Origin: Ilumatobacteraceae bacterium
GTDB taxonomy: Bacteria; Actinomycetota; Acidimicrobiia; Acidimicrobiales; Ilumatobacteraceae
Assembly: GCA_016650435.1 (NCBI GenBank)
Contig: JAENVT010000578.1
Span: forward strand, 1 to 8,269
Length of the DNA: 8,269 nucleotides
Direction of reading: 5' to 3'
Shown here: piece after piece, positions 1 to 6,068 of the stretch
Position numbering within the stretch: position 1 is the stretch's first letter
Layout of the letters: each line of letters opens with the position of its first letter
Notes under the pieces: model-generated
Databases searched by the model: none
What the model was told of the DNA's origin: nothing
The model's input: only the letters and a program-made list of their open reading frames with translations
Made by a program: the position numbers and the translations under genes

Positions 1-363
1 GGTGCCACGGTCGTGGGCTACGCGGGTTTGATGTTCGTCGTCGGCGACGCACACGTCACCAACATCGCGGTCGCTGCCGACCGGCAACGCAAGGGTGTGG
101 CGACGCGGATGCTGGCGGAGTTGGCGTGGGAGGCGATCAACCGCGGTTGCGAAGCCATGACACTGGAGGTTCGGGTCAGCAACACCGGCGCTCAGGCGTT
201 GTATCGCAGCTTCGGCTTTGTGCCGGCAGGGGTGCGTCAGCGCTACTACGAAAACACCGAGGACGCCATTGTCATGTGGTGTCATGACATTGGCGAGGCC
301 GCCTACGGCGAACGGCTGAAAGCGTTGAGCCCCGAGTCGGCGCCGGGTCCTCGACAGCGATGA
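1..363 (+). CDS. rimI: Ribosomal-protein-alanine N-acetyltransferase RimI (GNAT family), 3' part only
   Basis: The reading frame is already open at base 1, so the gene begins left of the window; 120 codons remain. RimI-type GNAT enzymes transfer acetyl from acetyl-CoA to the N-terminal amine of ribosomal protein S18 or other proteins in the cytosol. The acetyl-CoA pyrophosphate-binding loop is visible as Q-R-K-G-V-A (about residues 30-35 of the visible part). It is followed by a helix rich in Ala/Leu, then the RimI hallmarks L-E-V-R-x-S-N, A-L-Y-x-x-F-G-F and R-x-x-Y-Y-x-x-x-x-E-D-A-I-V-M. A full RimI is about 150 residues, so roughly 30 N-terminal residues are missing. A GTG at 13 is an internal Val, not a credible start. 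The C-terminus carries a tail of about 25 residues beyond the catalytic core, ending Arg/Pro-rich. The TGA overlaps the tsaD ATG by four bases (ATGA), and rimI-tsaD adjacency is common in bacteria. Substrate is inferred from family; a generic GNAT is the alternative. Confidence 0.9.
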   Translation, partial: GATVVGYAGLMFVVGDAHVTNIAVAADRQRKGVATRMLAELAWEAINRGCEAMTLEVRVSNTGAQALYRSFGFVPAGVRQRYYENTEDAIVMWCHDIGEAAYGERLKALSPESAPGPRQR

Positions 364-1376
364 ACGTCACCGAATCGACCGTGATCCTTGGCATCGAGAC
401 GAGTTGCGACGAGACCGCCGCGGCCCTGGTGATGGGCGGCTACGACATCCTCTCCAGCGTGGTGTCGACGCAGGTCGACTTGCACGCTCAATACGGCGGC
501 GTCGTGCCCGAAATAGCCAGCCGAGCCCATCTCGATCTACTCAACCCCGTCGTGGCGAGGGCAATCGTCGAAGCCGGCGTCGAACCTGAGCGAATCGACG
601 CAGTGGCATGCACCGTCGGGCCCGGTTTGGTCGGCGCCCTGTTGGTTGGAGTGTCCGCTGCAAAGGCGTTGGCGCTGACATGGGACGTGCCGTTCGTCGG
701 GGTCAACCACATGGAGGCCCATCTGTACGCGGCCTTCCTCGAGGACCAGTCGTTGGAGATGCCGCTGGTGGTGCTGCTGGTCTCGGGCGGGCACACGATG
801 TTGATCGAGATGCGCGACCACGGTCACTATCGACTGCTCGGCCAGACAATCGACGATGCCGCGGGCGAAGCGTTCGACAAGGTCGCACGCTTCCTCGGGC
901 TCGGGTATCCGGGCGGTCCAGCGATCGATCAGGAGGCACTGCGCGGCGACCCGACTGCGATCGCCTTCCCCAGAGCGATGCTCAACGACGGGCTCGACTT
1001 CAGTTTCAGCGGTTTGAAAACGTCGGTCGTCAACTATGTGCGCAAGAACCCCGATGTATCCGCTGCCGACGTCGCCGCGTCGTTCCAGACCGCGGTGATC
1101 GATGTGCTCGTGGCCAAGGCTCGGCGCGCCGCCGCATCCGTCGGCGCACGCGGCCTTGCGCTCGGCGGCGGTGTCGCCGCCAACTCCCTGCTGCGAGAGC
1201 GGTTCGCCGAGGCTGGCAAAGAGGACTCGATCGCAGTCTTCTTGCCCAGCCGGGCGATGTGCACCGACAACGCGGCGATGATCGCTGCCGCCGGGTGGCA
1301 CCGGCTCGGCAGCGACGGTCCGACCCCGCTCGACATCGGTGCTCTCCCCAACCTGCGCCTCACTTTCGACCCCTGA
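360..1376 (+). CDS. tsaD: tRNA N6-adenosine threonylcarbamoyltransferase TsaD
   Basis: This is the catalytic subunit of the TsaB-TsaD-TsaE system. It moves the threonylcarbamoyl group from threonylcarbamoyl-AMP to A37 of tRNAs that read ANN codons (t6A). The product is 338 residues, normal for bacterial TsaD, with an ASKHA-type fold. Visible motifs in order: G-I-E-T-S-C-D-E-T (11-19), Y-G-G-V-V-P-E-I-A-S-R-x-H (45-57), the metal-binding H-x-x-x-H (H117 and H121 in N-H-M-E-A-H), S-G-G-H-T (142-146), D-D-A-A-G-E-A-F-D-K (165-174), F-S-G-L-K (216-220), the nucleotide loop G-G-G-V-A-A-N-S (269-276) and C-T-D-N-A-A-M (301-307, D303 as third metal ligand). No key residue is missing. The ATG at 360 overlaps the rimI stop, which favours coupled translation and supports this start over an in-frame GTG at 381. 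The next gene on the same strand follows after 54 bases. Confidence 0.98.
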   Translation: MNVTESTVILGIETSCDETAAALVMGGYDILSSVVSTQVDLHAQYGGVVPEIASRAHLDLLNPVVARAIVEAGVEPERIDAVACTVGPGLVGALLVGVSAAKALALTWDVPFVGVNHMEAHLYAAFLEDQSLEMPLVVLLVSGGHTMLIEMRDHGHYRLLGQTIDDAAGEAFDKVARFLGLGYPGGPAIDQEALRGDPTAIAFPRAMLNDGLDFSFSGLKTSVVNYVRKNPDVSAADVAASFQTAVIDVLVAKARRAAASVGARGLALGGGVAANSLLRERFAEAGKEDSIAVFLPSRAMCTDNAAMIAAAGWHRLGSDGPTPLDIGALPNLRLTFDP

Positions 1377-1418
1377 CCCTGTCGCCGGACTTGGATGGGG
1401 AGAGATGAGTGGTGGCCG

Positions 1419-1424
1419 TAGCCT
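1419..1424 (+). promoter_or_regulatory. Possible -10 element for a leaderless dus-maf transcript
   Basis: TAGCCT fits the actinobacterial -10 pattern TANNNT and ends six bases before the GTG of the dihydrouridine synthase gene. Transcription starting at the usual spacing would begin on or next to that G at 1431, giving a leaderless mRNA. No clear Shine-Dalgarno sequence lies between the element and the start, and an in-frame TAG at 1419-1421 rules out any earlier start codon. No convincing -35 box is seen at 16-19 bases upstream. This is an inference from spacing; read-through from tsaD is also possible. Confidence 0.35.
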
Positions 1425-1430
1425 GTCGGG

Positions 1431-2552
1431 GTGAGAATTGGCTCGTTCACACCCGTCGCACCAGTTGTGCTGGCGCCGATGGCGGGAGTCACCAACGCGC
1501 CGTTCCGCACGTTGTGCCGGGAGTTTGCCCCTGGCTTGGTCTACGTCAACGAGATGGTCATGGCCACAGCGGTCGTGCACGGCAACGCCAAGACCGAGCG
1601 GATGATGACGTTCGGCGGGGACGAGCAGCCGCGCAGCCTGCAGATCTATGGCAGTGATCCGGTGACACTCGGTGAGGCGATTCGCAAGCTGTGTGACGCC
1701 GACCGTGTCGACCACATCGACATCAATTTCGGCTGCCCGGCGGCCAAGGTCACGCGCAAGGGTGGCGGCGCCGCCGTGCCGGCAAAGCCCAACCTGCTGC
1801 GAGCAATCCTGCGCGAGGCCGTCGCCGCGGCCACACCGTTCGCGGTTCCCGTGACGATCAAGTTCCGCAAGGGACTGTTCGATTCGCTGCTGACCTATAT
1901 TGAGACCGGCCGCATTGCGGTCGACGAGGGCGTTGTGGCCATCGCTCTGCATGCTCGCACCGCCGAGCAGCACTATGCAGGAAGCGCAGACTGGAACGCG
2001 ATCGGGGAGCTGAAGGCCGCCGTCCCGGAGATCCCGGTCCTCGGCAACGGTGACATCTGGGAGGCGGCCGACGCAGTTGCAATGATGCGCCAGACGGGCT
2101 GCGATGGTGTCGTCGTCGGTCGTGGCTGCCTTGGCCGGCCGTGGCTCTTTCGCGACCTTGTCGAAGCCCTCAACGGTCGGCCGGTACCAACGTCGCCTTC
2201 GCTGGCTGAAGCCTGTGCAGTGATGGCGCGACACGCCCGCCTCTTGGCCGGCCACCTCGGCGAGAACCTGGCGATGCGCGACTTCCGCAAGCACACGTCG
2301 TGGTACCTCACCGGGTATCCGGTCGGTGGAGAAACTCGTCGACGGTTCGCCAACATATCGACGCTCGCCGAATTGGAAGATCTCATCGCGCCACTCGACC
2401 CAACCATTGTCCTCGTCTCCGGCGGCGAGCGTATTCGCCGAGGTCACACCAACGGTCCTATTCGGGTCGCCCTGCCCGATGGCTACCTCGACCATCTCGA
2501 CGACGTCGCGGTGCCGGACGACGCGCATGTGATGGCGCTCAGTGGCGGATGA
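1431..2552 (+). CDS. dusB: tRNA-dihydrouridine synthase, DusB/NifR3 type
   Basis: This FMN-dependent enzyme uses NADPH to reduce specific uridines of tRNA to dihydrouridine in the cytosol. The 373-residue product has the Dus layout: FMN-binding TIM barrel, then a helical tRNA-binding domain from about residue 255. Visible motifs are A-P-M-A-G-V-T-N (15-22), the N-F-G-C-P loop with catalytic Cys at 102, followed by K-V-x-R-K-G-G-G-A-A (106-115), K-F-R-K-G (144-148), H-A-R-T (174-177), the phosphate-binding G-N-G-D-I (205-209), G-x-x-x-G-R-G-x-L-G-R-P-W (225-237 region) and R-D-F-R-K-H (283-288). Length and the P-A-x-x-V loop fit the DusB group, though the exact tRNA position cannot be read from sequence. 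The GTG at 1431 is the only usable upstream start, because a TAG lies in frame four codons before it. The TGA overlaps the maf ATG (ATGA), so the two are probably cotranscribed. The C-terminal tail of about 45 residues after the helical domain is poorly conserved in my judgement. Confidence 0.95.
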   Translation: MRIGSFTPVAPVVLAPMAGVTNAPFRTLCREFAPGLVYVNEMVMATAVVHGNAKTERMMTFGGDEQPRSLQIYGSDPVTLGEAIRKLCDADRVDHIDINFGCPAAKVTRKGGGAAVPAKPNLLRAILREAVAAATPFAVPVTIKFRKGLFDSLLTYIETGRIAVDEGVVAIALHARTAEQHYAGSADWNAIGELKAAVPEIPVLGNGDIWEAADAVAMMRQTGCDGVVVGRGCLGRPWLFRDLVEALNGRPVPTSPSLAEACAVMARHARLLAGHLGENLAMRDFRKHTSWYLTGYPVGGETRRRFANISTLAELEDLIAPLDPTIVLVSGGERIRRGHTNGPIRVALPDGYLDHLDDVAVPDDAHVMALSGG

Positions 2553-3127
2553 CCAAGGTCATTCTCGCGTCGGCATCACCTCGTCGACACGATCTGTTGT
2601 CGCAGATCGGTGTGCGGTTCGAGGTCCGGGTTCCTGAAATCGACGAGTCGCCGATGGAAGGGGAGGACCCGGTCGGCTACGTACGTCGTTTGGCGATCGC
2701 CAAGGCGGACGCGGTGAGCTCAGCGCCTGATGAGTTGGTCATTGCTGCCGACACGACGGTTGATCTCGACGCGATGATCATGGGCAAGCCAAGCGACGAT
2801 CGTGACGCCAAGTCAATGCTGCGCCGACTGTCGGAGCGGACGCACCGCGTGCACACCGGCGTCGCTGTTCGCCTCGGTGGTCGAGAACTCGCCGATGTCT
2901 GTACGACGTCGGTGACCTTCGTGCCACTCGACGAGGCGACGATCGATTGGTATGTCGACACAGGCGAACCGCTCGGCAAGGCGGGTTCGTACGCACTGCA
3001 AGGCGCGGGCGCAGCTTTGGTATCAGGCGTCGAAGGCAGCGTCAGCAACGTGATCGGCTTGCCGTTGCATCTCGTTGTCGAACTCGCCGATCGTCTAGGC
3101 GTTGCCCTGCTGAAGGAGAGCGACTAG
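2549..3127 (+). CDS. maf: Maf family nucleoside triphosphate pyrophosphatase
   Basis: Maf proteins hydrolyse non-canonical or excess nucleoside triphosphates to the monophosphate and pyrophosphate. Members of the YhdE group act on dTTP/UTP and modified pyrimidines, and some members affect septum formation. The product is 192 residues, the normal family length. Visible motifs: S-A-S-P-R-R near the N-terminus (8-13), D-E-S (32-34), K52, A-A-D-T (66-69) with D68 as the likely catalytic acid, G-K-P (79-81), G-K-A-G-S-Y-A-L-Q-G (143-152) and G-S-V-S-N-V-I-G-L-P-L (163-173). All expected catalytic positions are present. The segment after A-A-D-T reads T-V-D-L-D, where V-V is more usual. The ATG at 2549 overlaps the dus stop; the frame is open upstream to 2300, but that stretch lies inside dus and the family N-terminus begins exactly at this ATG. 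The stop is only 14 bases from the stop of the convergent gene. Which nucleotide it prefers is not resolved. Confidence 0.96.
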   Translation: MTKVILASASPRRHDLLSQIGVRFEVRVPEIDESPMEGEDPVGYVRRLAIAKADAVSSAPDELVIAADTTVDLDAMIMGKPSDDRDAKSMLRRLSERTHRVHTGVAVRLGGRELADVCTTSVTFVPLDEATIDWYVDTGEPLGKAGSYALQGAGAALVSGVEGSVSNVIGLPLHLVVELADRLGVALLKESD

Positions 3128-3141
3128 CGGTTGCAAGGTTG

Positions 3142-4581
3142 TCAGAGTGTTGGCCACGAGGCAACCGTCGCGCCGCTGCCGTCGAGGATGCGGGCCGTGA
3201 ACGGCACAGGTTCGAAAAACACCGTTGCGGTGAAGTTGTCGGCCAGCCTCCGATCGATCGTCAACAACGGCGCGACCGTGGACGGCAGACCGTTCGGGCT
3301 GACGTGCAGTTGTGCCCCGGTCATCGAGAGCGGCACCTTGGCCAGGACGTAGGTGCGGCCGTGTTCGACGATGGTTTCGATGGTCGGTTTGCCGGTGGGC
3401 AGGCTGATCCTCGTCTCTGTCGGTTGGGTCTGGTCGCCGGGTTGCCCGATCCACCACAGGTATCCATCCAAAGCGTTGGAGGGGTTGCGTGTAGACACCT
3501 GGATCCTCCAGGGCCACCCATCGCCAAGCATCCCAGAGGCGATGGTCGTCGGTTCGACTTGGAGAGCTGCAAGCTTGCGGGCCGCGCCCGAGTCGAGCTG
3601 TTTGTGCACCGAGCGTTTTGAACTCTGGTGAACGGTTGCGGCGATTGCTGCGAGTTGCTTGGGCCCGACGTTGCCCTGCATCGTGATCAACCGTTCGCCG
3701 TCTTGCCACTGGGCGATCGACACCGTCGGATCGGCGGCGGACTGACCCACGATCGCAGTCAGATCGCCGACCGTGAACGATGCCGAGTTGGACAGCGCGA
3801 ACTTCACCACCTTCGAGCGGTCGGCGATGTTGTCGCCGCCCACAGTGATCGTGAAGCTCTTGGCCAGAGTGGCCGGAAGTCCGGTGGTGTAGCCGACCCT
3901 GGCGACGGGCAGGCCGAACAATGCCGCCGCCGGATCGGAGTCGAGGATGTGCCTGTGGTCCGAGGCAAAGAATCTGTCGCTGAAGCGGATCTCGGAGTCG
4001 TCGATGCTGACGGACCTGACGAGCCGCACAAGTTGCCGATCGAGCCAACCCAGCGCGGTGATCTCCAGCGCGTGGCCGTCCTTGGTGAACGACAGCCGAG
4101 ATTGCCCGGTCGGCGGGTCGTGTTCGATGACCACCTCGATGCCGTCGACGATCGTCCGGTACGAGTTCTGACCCGTTGCGTGGTGACTTCCGCGCGACAC
4201 GAGGAACCACGAGCCAGCTGTCGCGCTGGCGTCGCCGGTTGCCCACAACTGAGCCGGGCCGCCTTGACTGAGATCGCTAGCCGCGGCGCCGCCTTCATCG
4301 CGCCCCTCCGCGAGGTACAGGTTGAAACCGGATGGTGGATCGGCGACGTAGTACTGAGTCTTGATGAGGCCGGGAATGGTCGGTGCCGGTGTCGGTGTCG
4401 ATCCGGTGGACGAGCTGGCCACGCCATATCCAACGAGCGCTAGCAGTGCGATCGCCGCGATAGGCCCGACCCAGCGCGGTCCATCTGTATCGCGACTTGA
4501 CCGTTTGAACGACTGATCGCCGAAGACGTCCCATTCGTCGTCGATCATCTCGACAAGCTCGGGCGGCGATTCGATGTTCAC
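3142..4581 (-). CDS. Unrecognised single-pass membrane protein, paralog 3 of a tandem trio (last gene of the operon)
   Basis: I do not recognise this family. The 479-residue product starts with an acidic cytoplasmic segment (E-M-I-D-D-E-W-D-V-F-G-D, 11-22). A G-P-R-W-V-G-P entry leads into one hydrophobic helix (about 38-57), then a short Ser/Thr/Pro linker (58-72), Y-Y-V-A-D-P-P (77-83) and an extracytoplasmic region of about 400 residues ending A-S-W-P-T-L. Two strand-helix units are seen: one ending in L-G-W-L-D-R-Q-L-V-R-L-V-R-S-V (about 177-191), one in W-x-D-G-E-R then P-K-Q-L-A-A-I-A-A-T-V-H (292-318). The protein has no cysteine and no lipobox. The GTG at 4581 overlaps the TGA of the upstream paralog (GTGA on the minus strand), and the sequence similarity to its neighbours begins here. 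The frame stays open upstream to 5037, but that part is antisense-type sequence inside the neighbour. It is the most divergent of the three, with a shorter linker and a deletion-rich middle. A role in envelope stress sensing or cell-surface assembly is only a guess. Confidence 0.85.
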   Translation of the reverse strand: MNIESPPELVEMIDDEWDVFGDQSFKRSSRDTDGPRWVGPIAAIALLALVGYGVASSSTGSTPTPAPTIPGLIKTQYYVADPPSGFNLYLAEGRDEGGAAASDLSQGGPAQLWATGDASATAGSWFLVSRGSHHATGQNSYRTIVDGIEVVIEHDPPTGQSRLSFTKDGHALEITALGWLDRQLVRLVRSVSIDDSEIRFSDRFFASDHRHILDSDPAAALFGLPVARVGYTTGLPATLAKSFTITVGGDNIADRSKVVKFALSNSASFTVGDLTAIVGQSAADPTVSIAQWQDGERLITMQGNVGPKQLAAIAATVHQSSKRSVHKQLDSGAARKLAALQVEPTTIASGMLGDGWPWRIQVSTRNPSNALDGYLWWIGQPGDQTQPTETRISLPTGKPTIETIVEHGRTYVLAKVPLSMTGAQLHVSPNGLPSTVAPLLTIDRRLADNFTATVFFEPVPFTARILDGSGATVASWPTL

Positions 4582-6068
4582 CCCGACGGCCAGCTCGCTA
4601 ACACAGCACCGTCGGCGCCGATGATCTGCGCGGTATAGGTCGTGGGTTCGCTGAATGCATACGCCGCGAACGTCCGGTCGGAGGTCGGCTGCGCATCGTT
4701 GAACGGCACGAGCACAGGATCGAGACCCGCACGGTTGATCTGTAACTGGGCGGTCGCGGCAACGGCGCGTGGCAGATCGGCAAGGACGTATGTGCGTTGA
4801 GCATCGACGACGGTGTTGATCGTGGCCGTTTCTTCGGCGCTCGATCCGAAGCCGCTGTTGTCCCATTGCCAGTTCACAAACTGTCGGTTCGCGAAGGTCC
4901 CGATCATCACTTCGATCTTCCACGGCTCGGCAGCGCCGTCGTTGCCGAACGAAACCGGCGCCGGCAGGGACTGGGTGGGGTTGCCGAAGTCGTTGTTGGA
5001 GCTGTGGCTGGCTGCTTGGAACTGCATACCCCTCCACTCGTCCGCCGTGACCTCATGGACCGTCTGGGCGATGGTGACAAGTTGTTGCAGCGGCAACGAG
5101 CCGGAGATGGTGACGATGTGCTCGCCGGCGATCCAGCTGGCCAGTGCGGCGTCGGGTTGGCCGACCAATGTACCGGCGACGGCCACGTGGCCGTCTGCGT
5201 CGAACGTCGTTGCCTGGTCGAAGAAGTAATACAGTGCGACCTGACGATCGCGCGTGTCGCCGCCCTGGCCGCTCGGCGGGCGCGGCGCAACCGTCAGCGT
5301 GATGCCACCGGTGAGATCTCGCCCGGACGAGTAGTTGACGTACTCGACGGGGTTGCCTTGCACGGCGAGCCACGGCTGCACGGAGCTGAGCATCTGGTAG
5401 TCGGCCAACAGCGACCGGTCGTTGAAGTGAATTGCACGTTGATCGGCCGTGACGGACGAGGCCAGCATGATGAGATCTGCGTCGCTCCACCCCGAGGAGG
5501 TGATCGTCACGCCAACCGAGCCTCCATGCGCGAACTGAGTAAGGGTCTGTCCGGACGGGGTGTGTGAGATTGCGATCGACTGCGCGCCCGACCGCACTCG
5601 GTAGGCATCGACCGCGTAGCCCAACCCACCACCGGAATAGGTCACGATCGAGAACCACGCTTCGGACCCGCTGGTGGCCCACAGCTGGTAGTTCCCCGGT
5701 GGCCGGGAGAAAATGACCCCCGATTCGTCTTCGATCTGAGCGCTGTCCAGGCTGTACTCCGGTGGCGGATCAGCTGCGTAGTAGGGCACCAGTGGCGGAG
5801 GCACGGTCGTTGTCGGAGTCGGCTTCGGTTGAGTCGTAGTGGGCGCGTGCTCGATGGTGGTGACTGGTGCCACCTTCGGGGCGCTGTTCGACGTCGCCGA
5901 CGTGGCGACGCCGTAGGTCATCAGGGCGATCAGCGCGGCCGCGGCGACAGGCCCGATCCAACGTGGTCCGCCGGTGTCGTAAATCGTCGTGTTGGTAGCC
6001 CGGTCGCCGAACGGGTCGACGTCGTCGTCGATGATCTCGATGATCGCTAGGTCTTCGTCGGTCTTCAC
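4578..6068 (-). CDS. Unrecognised single-pass membrane protein, paralog 2 of a tandem trio (middle gene)
   Basis: The 496-residue product has the same plan as its neighbours: an acidic cytoplasmic N-terminus (E-I-I-D-D-D-V-D-P-F-G-D-R, 11-23), G-P-R-W-I-G-P before one helix (about 38-56), a Pro/Thr-rich linker (about 62-94), Y-Y-A-A-D-P-P (96-102), and a long extracytoplasmic region. Two similar units are visible, S-S-G-W-S-D-A-D-L-I-M-L-A-S-S-V (191-206) and S-W-I-A-G-E-H-I-V-T-I-S-G then Q-L-V-T-I-A-Q-T-V-H (311-338). A beta-rich C-terminal part follows and ends A-S-W-P-S-G. There is no cysteine. By hand, 62 of the last 83 residues match the upstream paralog, so these two are the closest pair. 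I chose GTG 6068 because it overlaps the upstream TGA as GTGA, exactly as at the next junction; a TTG at 6080 (four codons longer) is the alternative. No strong ribosome-binding site is seen, which fits coupled translation. Function unknown; surface or periplasm-like exposure is inferred from topology. Confidence 0.86.
   Translation of the reverse strand: MKTDEDLAIIEIIDDDVDPFGDRATNTTIYDTGGPRWIGPVAAAALIALMTYGVATSATSNSAPKVAPVTTIEHAPTTTQPKPTPTTTVPPPLVPYYAADPPPEYSLDSAQIEDESGVIFSRPPGNYQLWATSGSEAWFSIVTYSGGGLGYAVDAYRVRSGAQSIAISHTPSGQTLTQFAHGGSVGVTITSSGWSDADLIMLASSVTADQRAIHFNDRSLLADYQMLSSVQPWLAVQGNPVEYVNYSSGRDLTGGITLTVAPRPPSGQGGDTRDRQVALYYFFDQATTFDADGHVAVAGTLVGQPDAALASWIAGEHIVTISGSLPLQQLVTIAQTVHEVTADEWRGMQFQAASHSSNNDFGNPTQSLPAPVSFGNDGAAEPWKIEVMIGTFANRQFVNWQWDNSGFGSSAEETATINTVVDAQRTYVLADLPRAVAATAQLQINRAGLDPVLVPFNDAQPTSDRTFAAYAFSEPTTYTAQIIGADGAVLASWPSG

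Noticed and set aside
537..2528. A 663-codon open frame on the minus strand across tsaD and dus
   Set aside because: It is antisense to two genes with complete, well-known motifs, its translation is rich in Arg, Gly and His with no recognisable domain, and such frames are common in high-GC DNA.
2300..2548. Upstream extension of maf by 83 codons
   Set aside because: It overlaps dus out of frame, and the conserved Maf N-terminus starts at ATG 2549.
3149..3165. A small hairpin (GTTG-GCC / GGC-AAC) just downstream of maf
   Set aside because: The stem has a bulge, only six pairs, no following T-run, and lies inside the third paralog's coding end; too weak to call a terminator.
3095..4246. A 383-codon minus-strand frame overlapping the third paralog
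   Set aside because: It is offset from the paralog frame, Arg-rich, lacks the features shared with the other two paralogs, and extends into maf on the opposite strand.
4582..5037. Upstream extension of the third paralog by 152 codons
   Set aside because: The stretch lies within the coding sequence of the middle paralog in another frame; family similarity begins exactly at GTG 4581.
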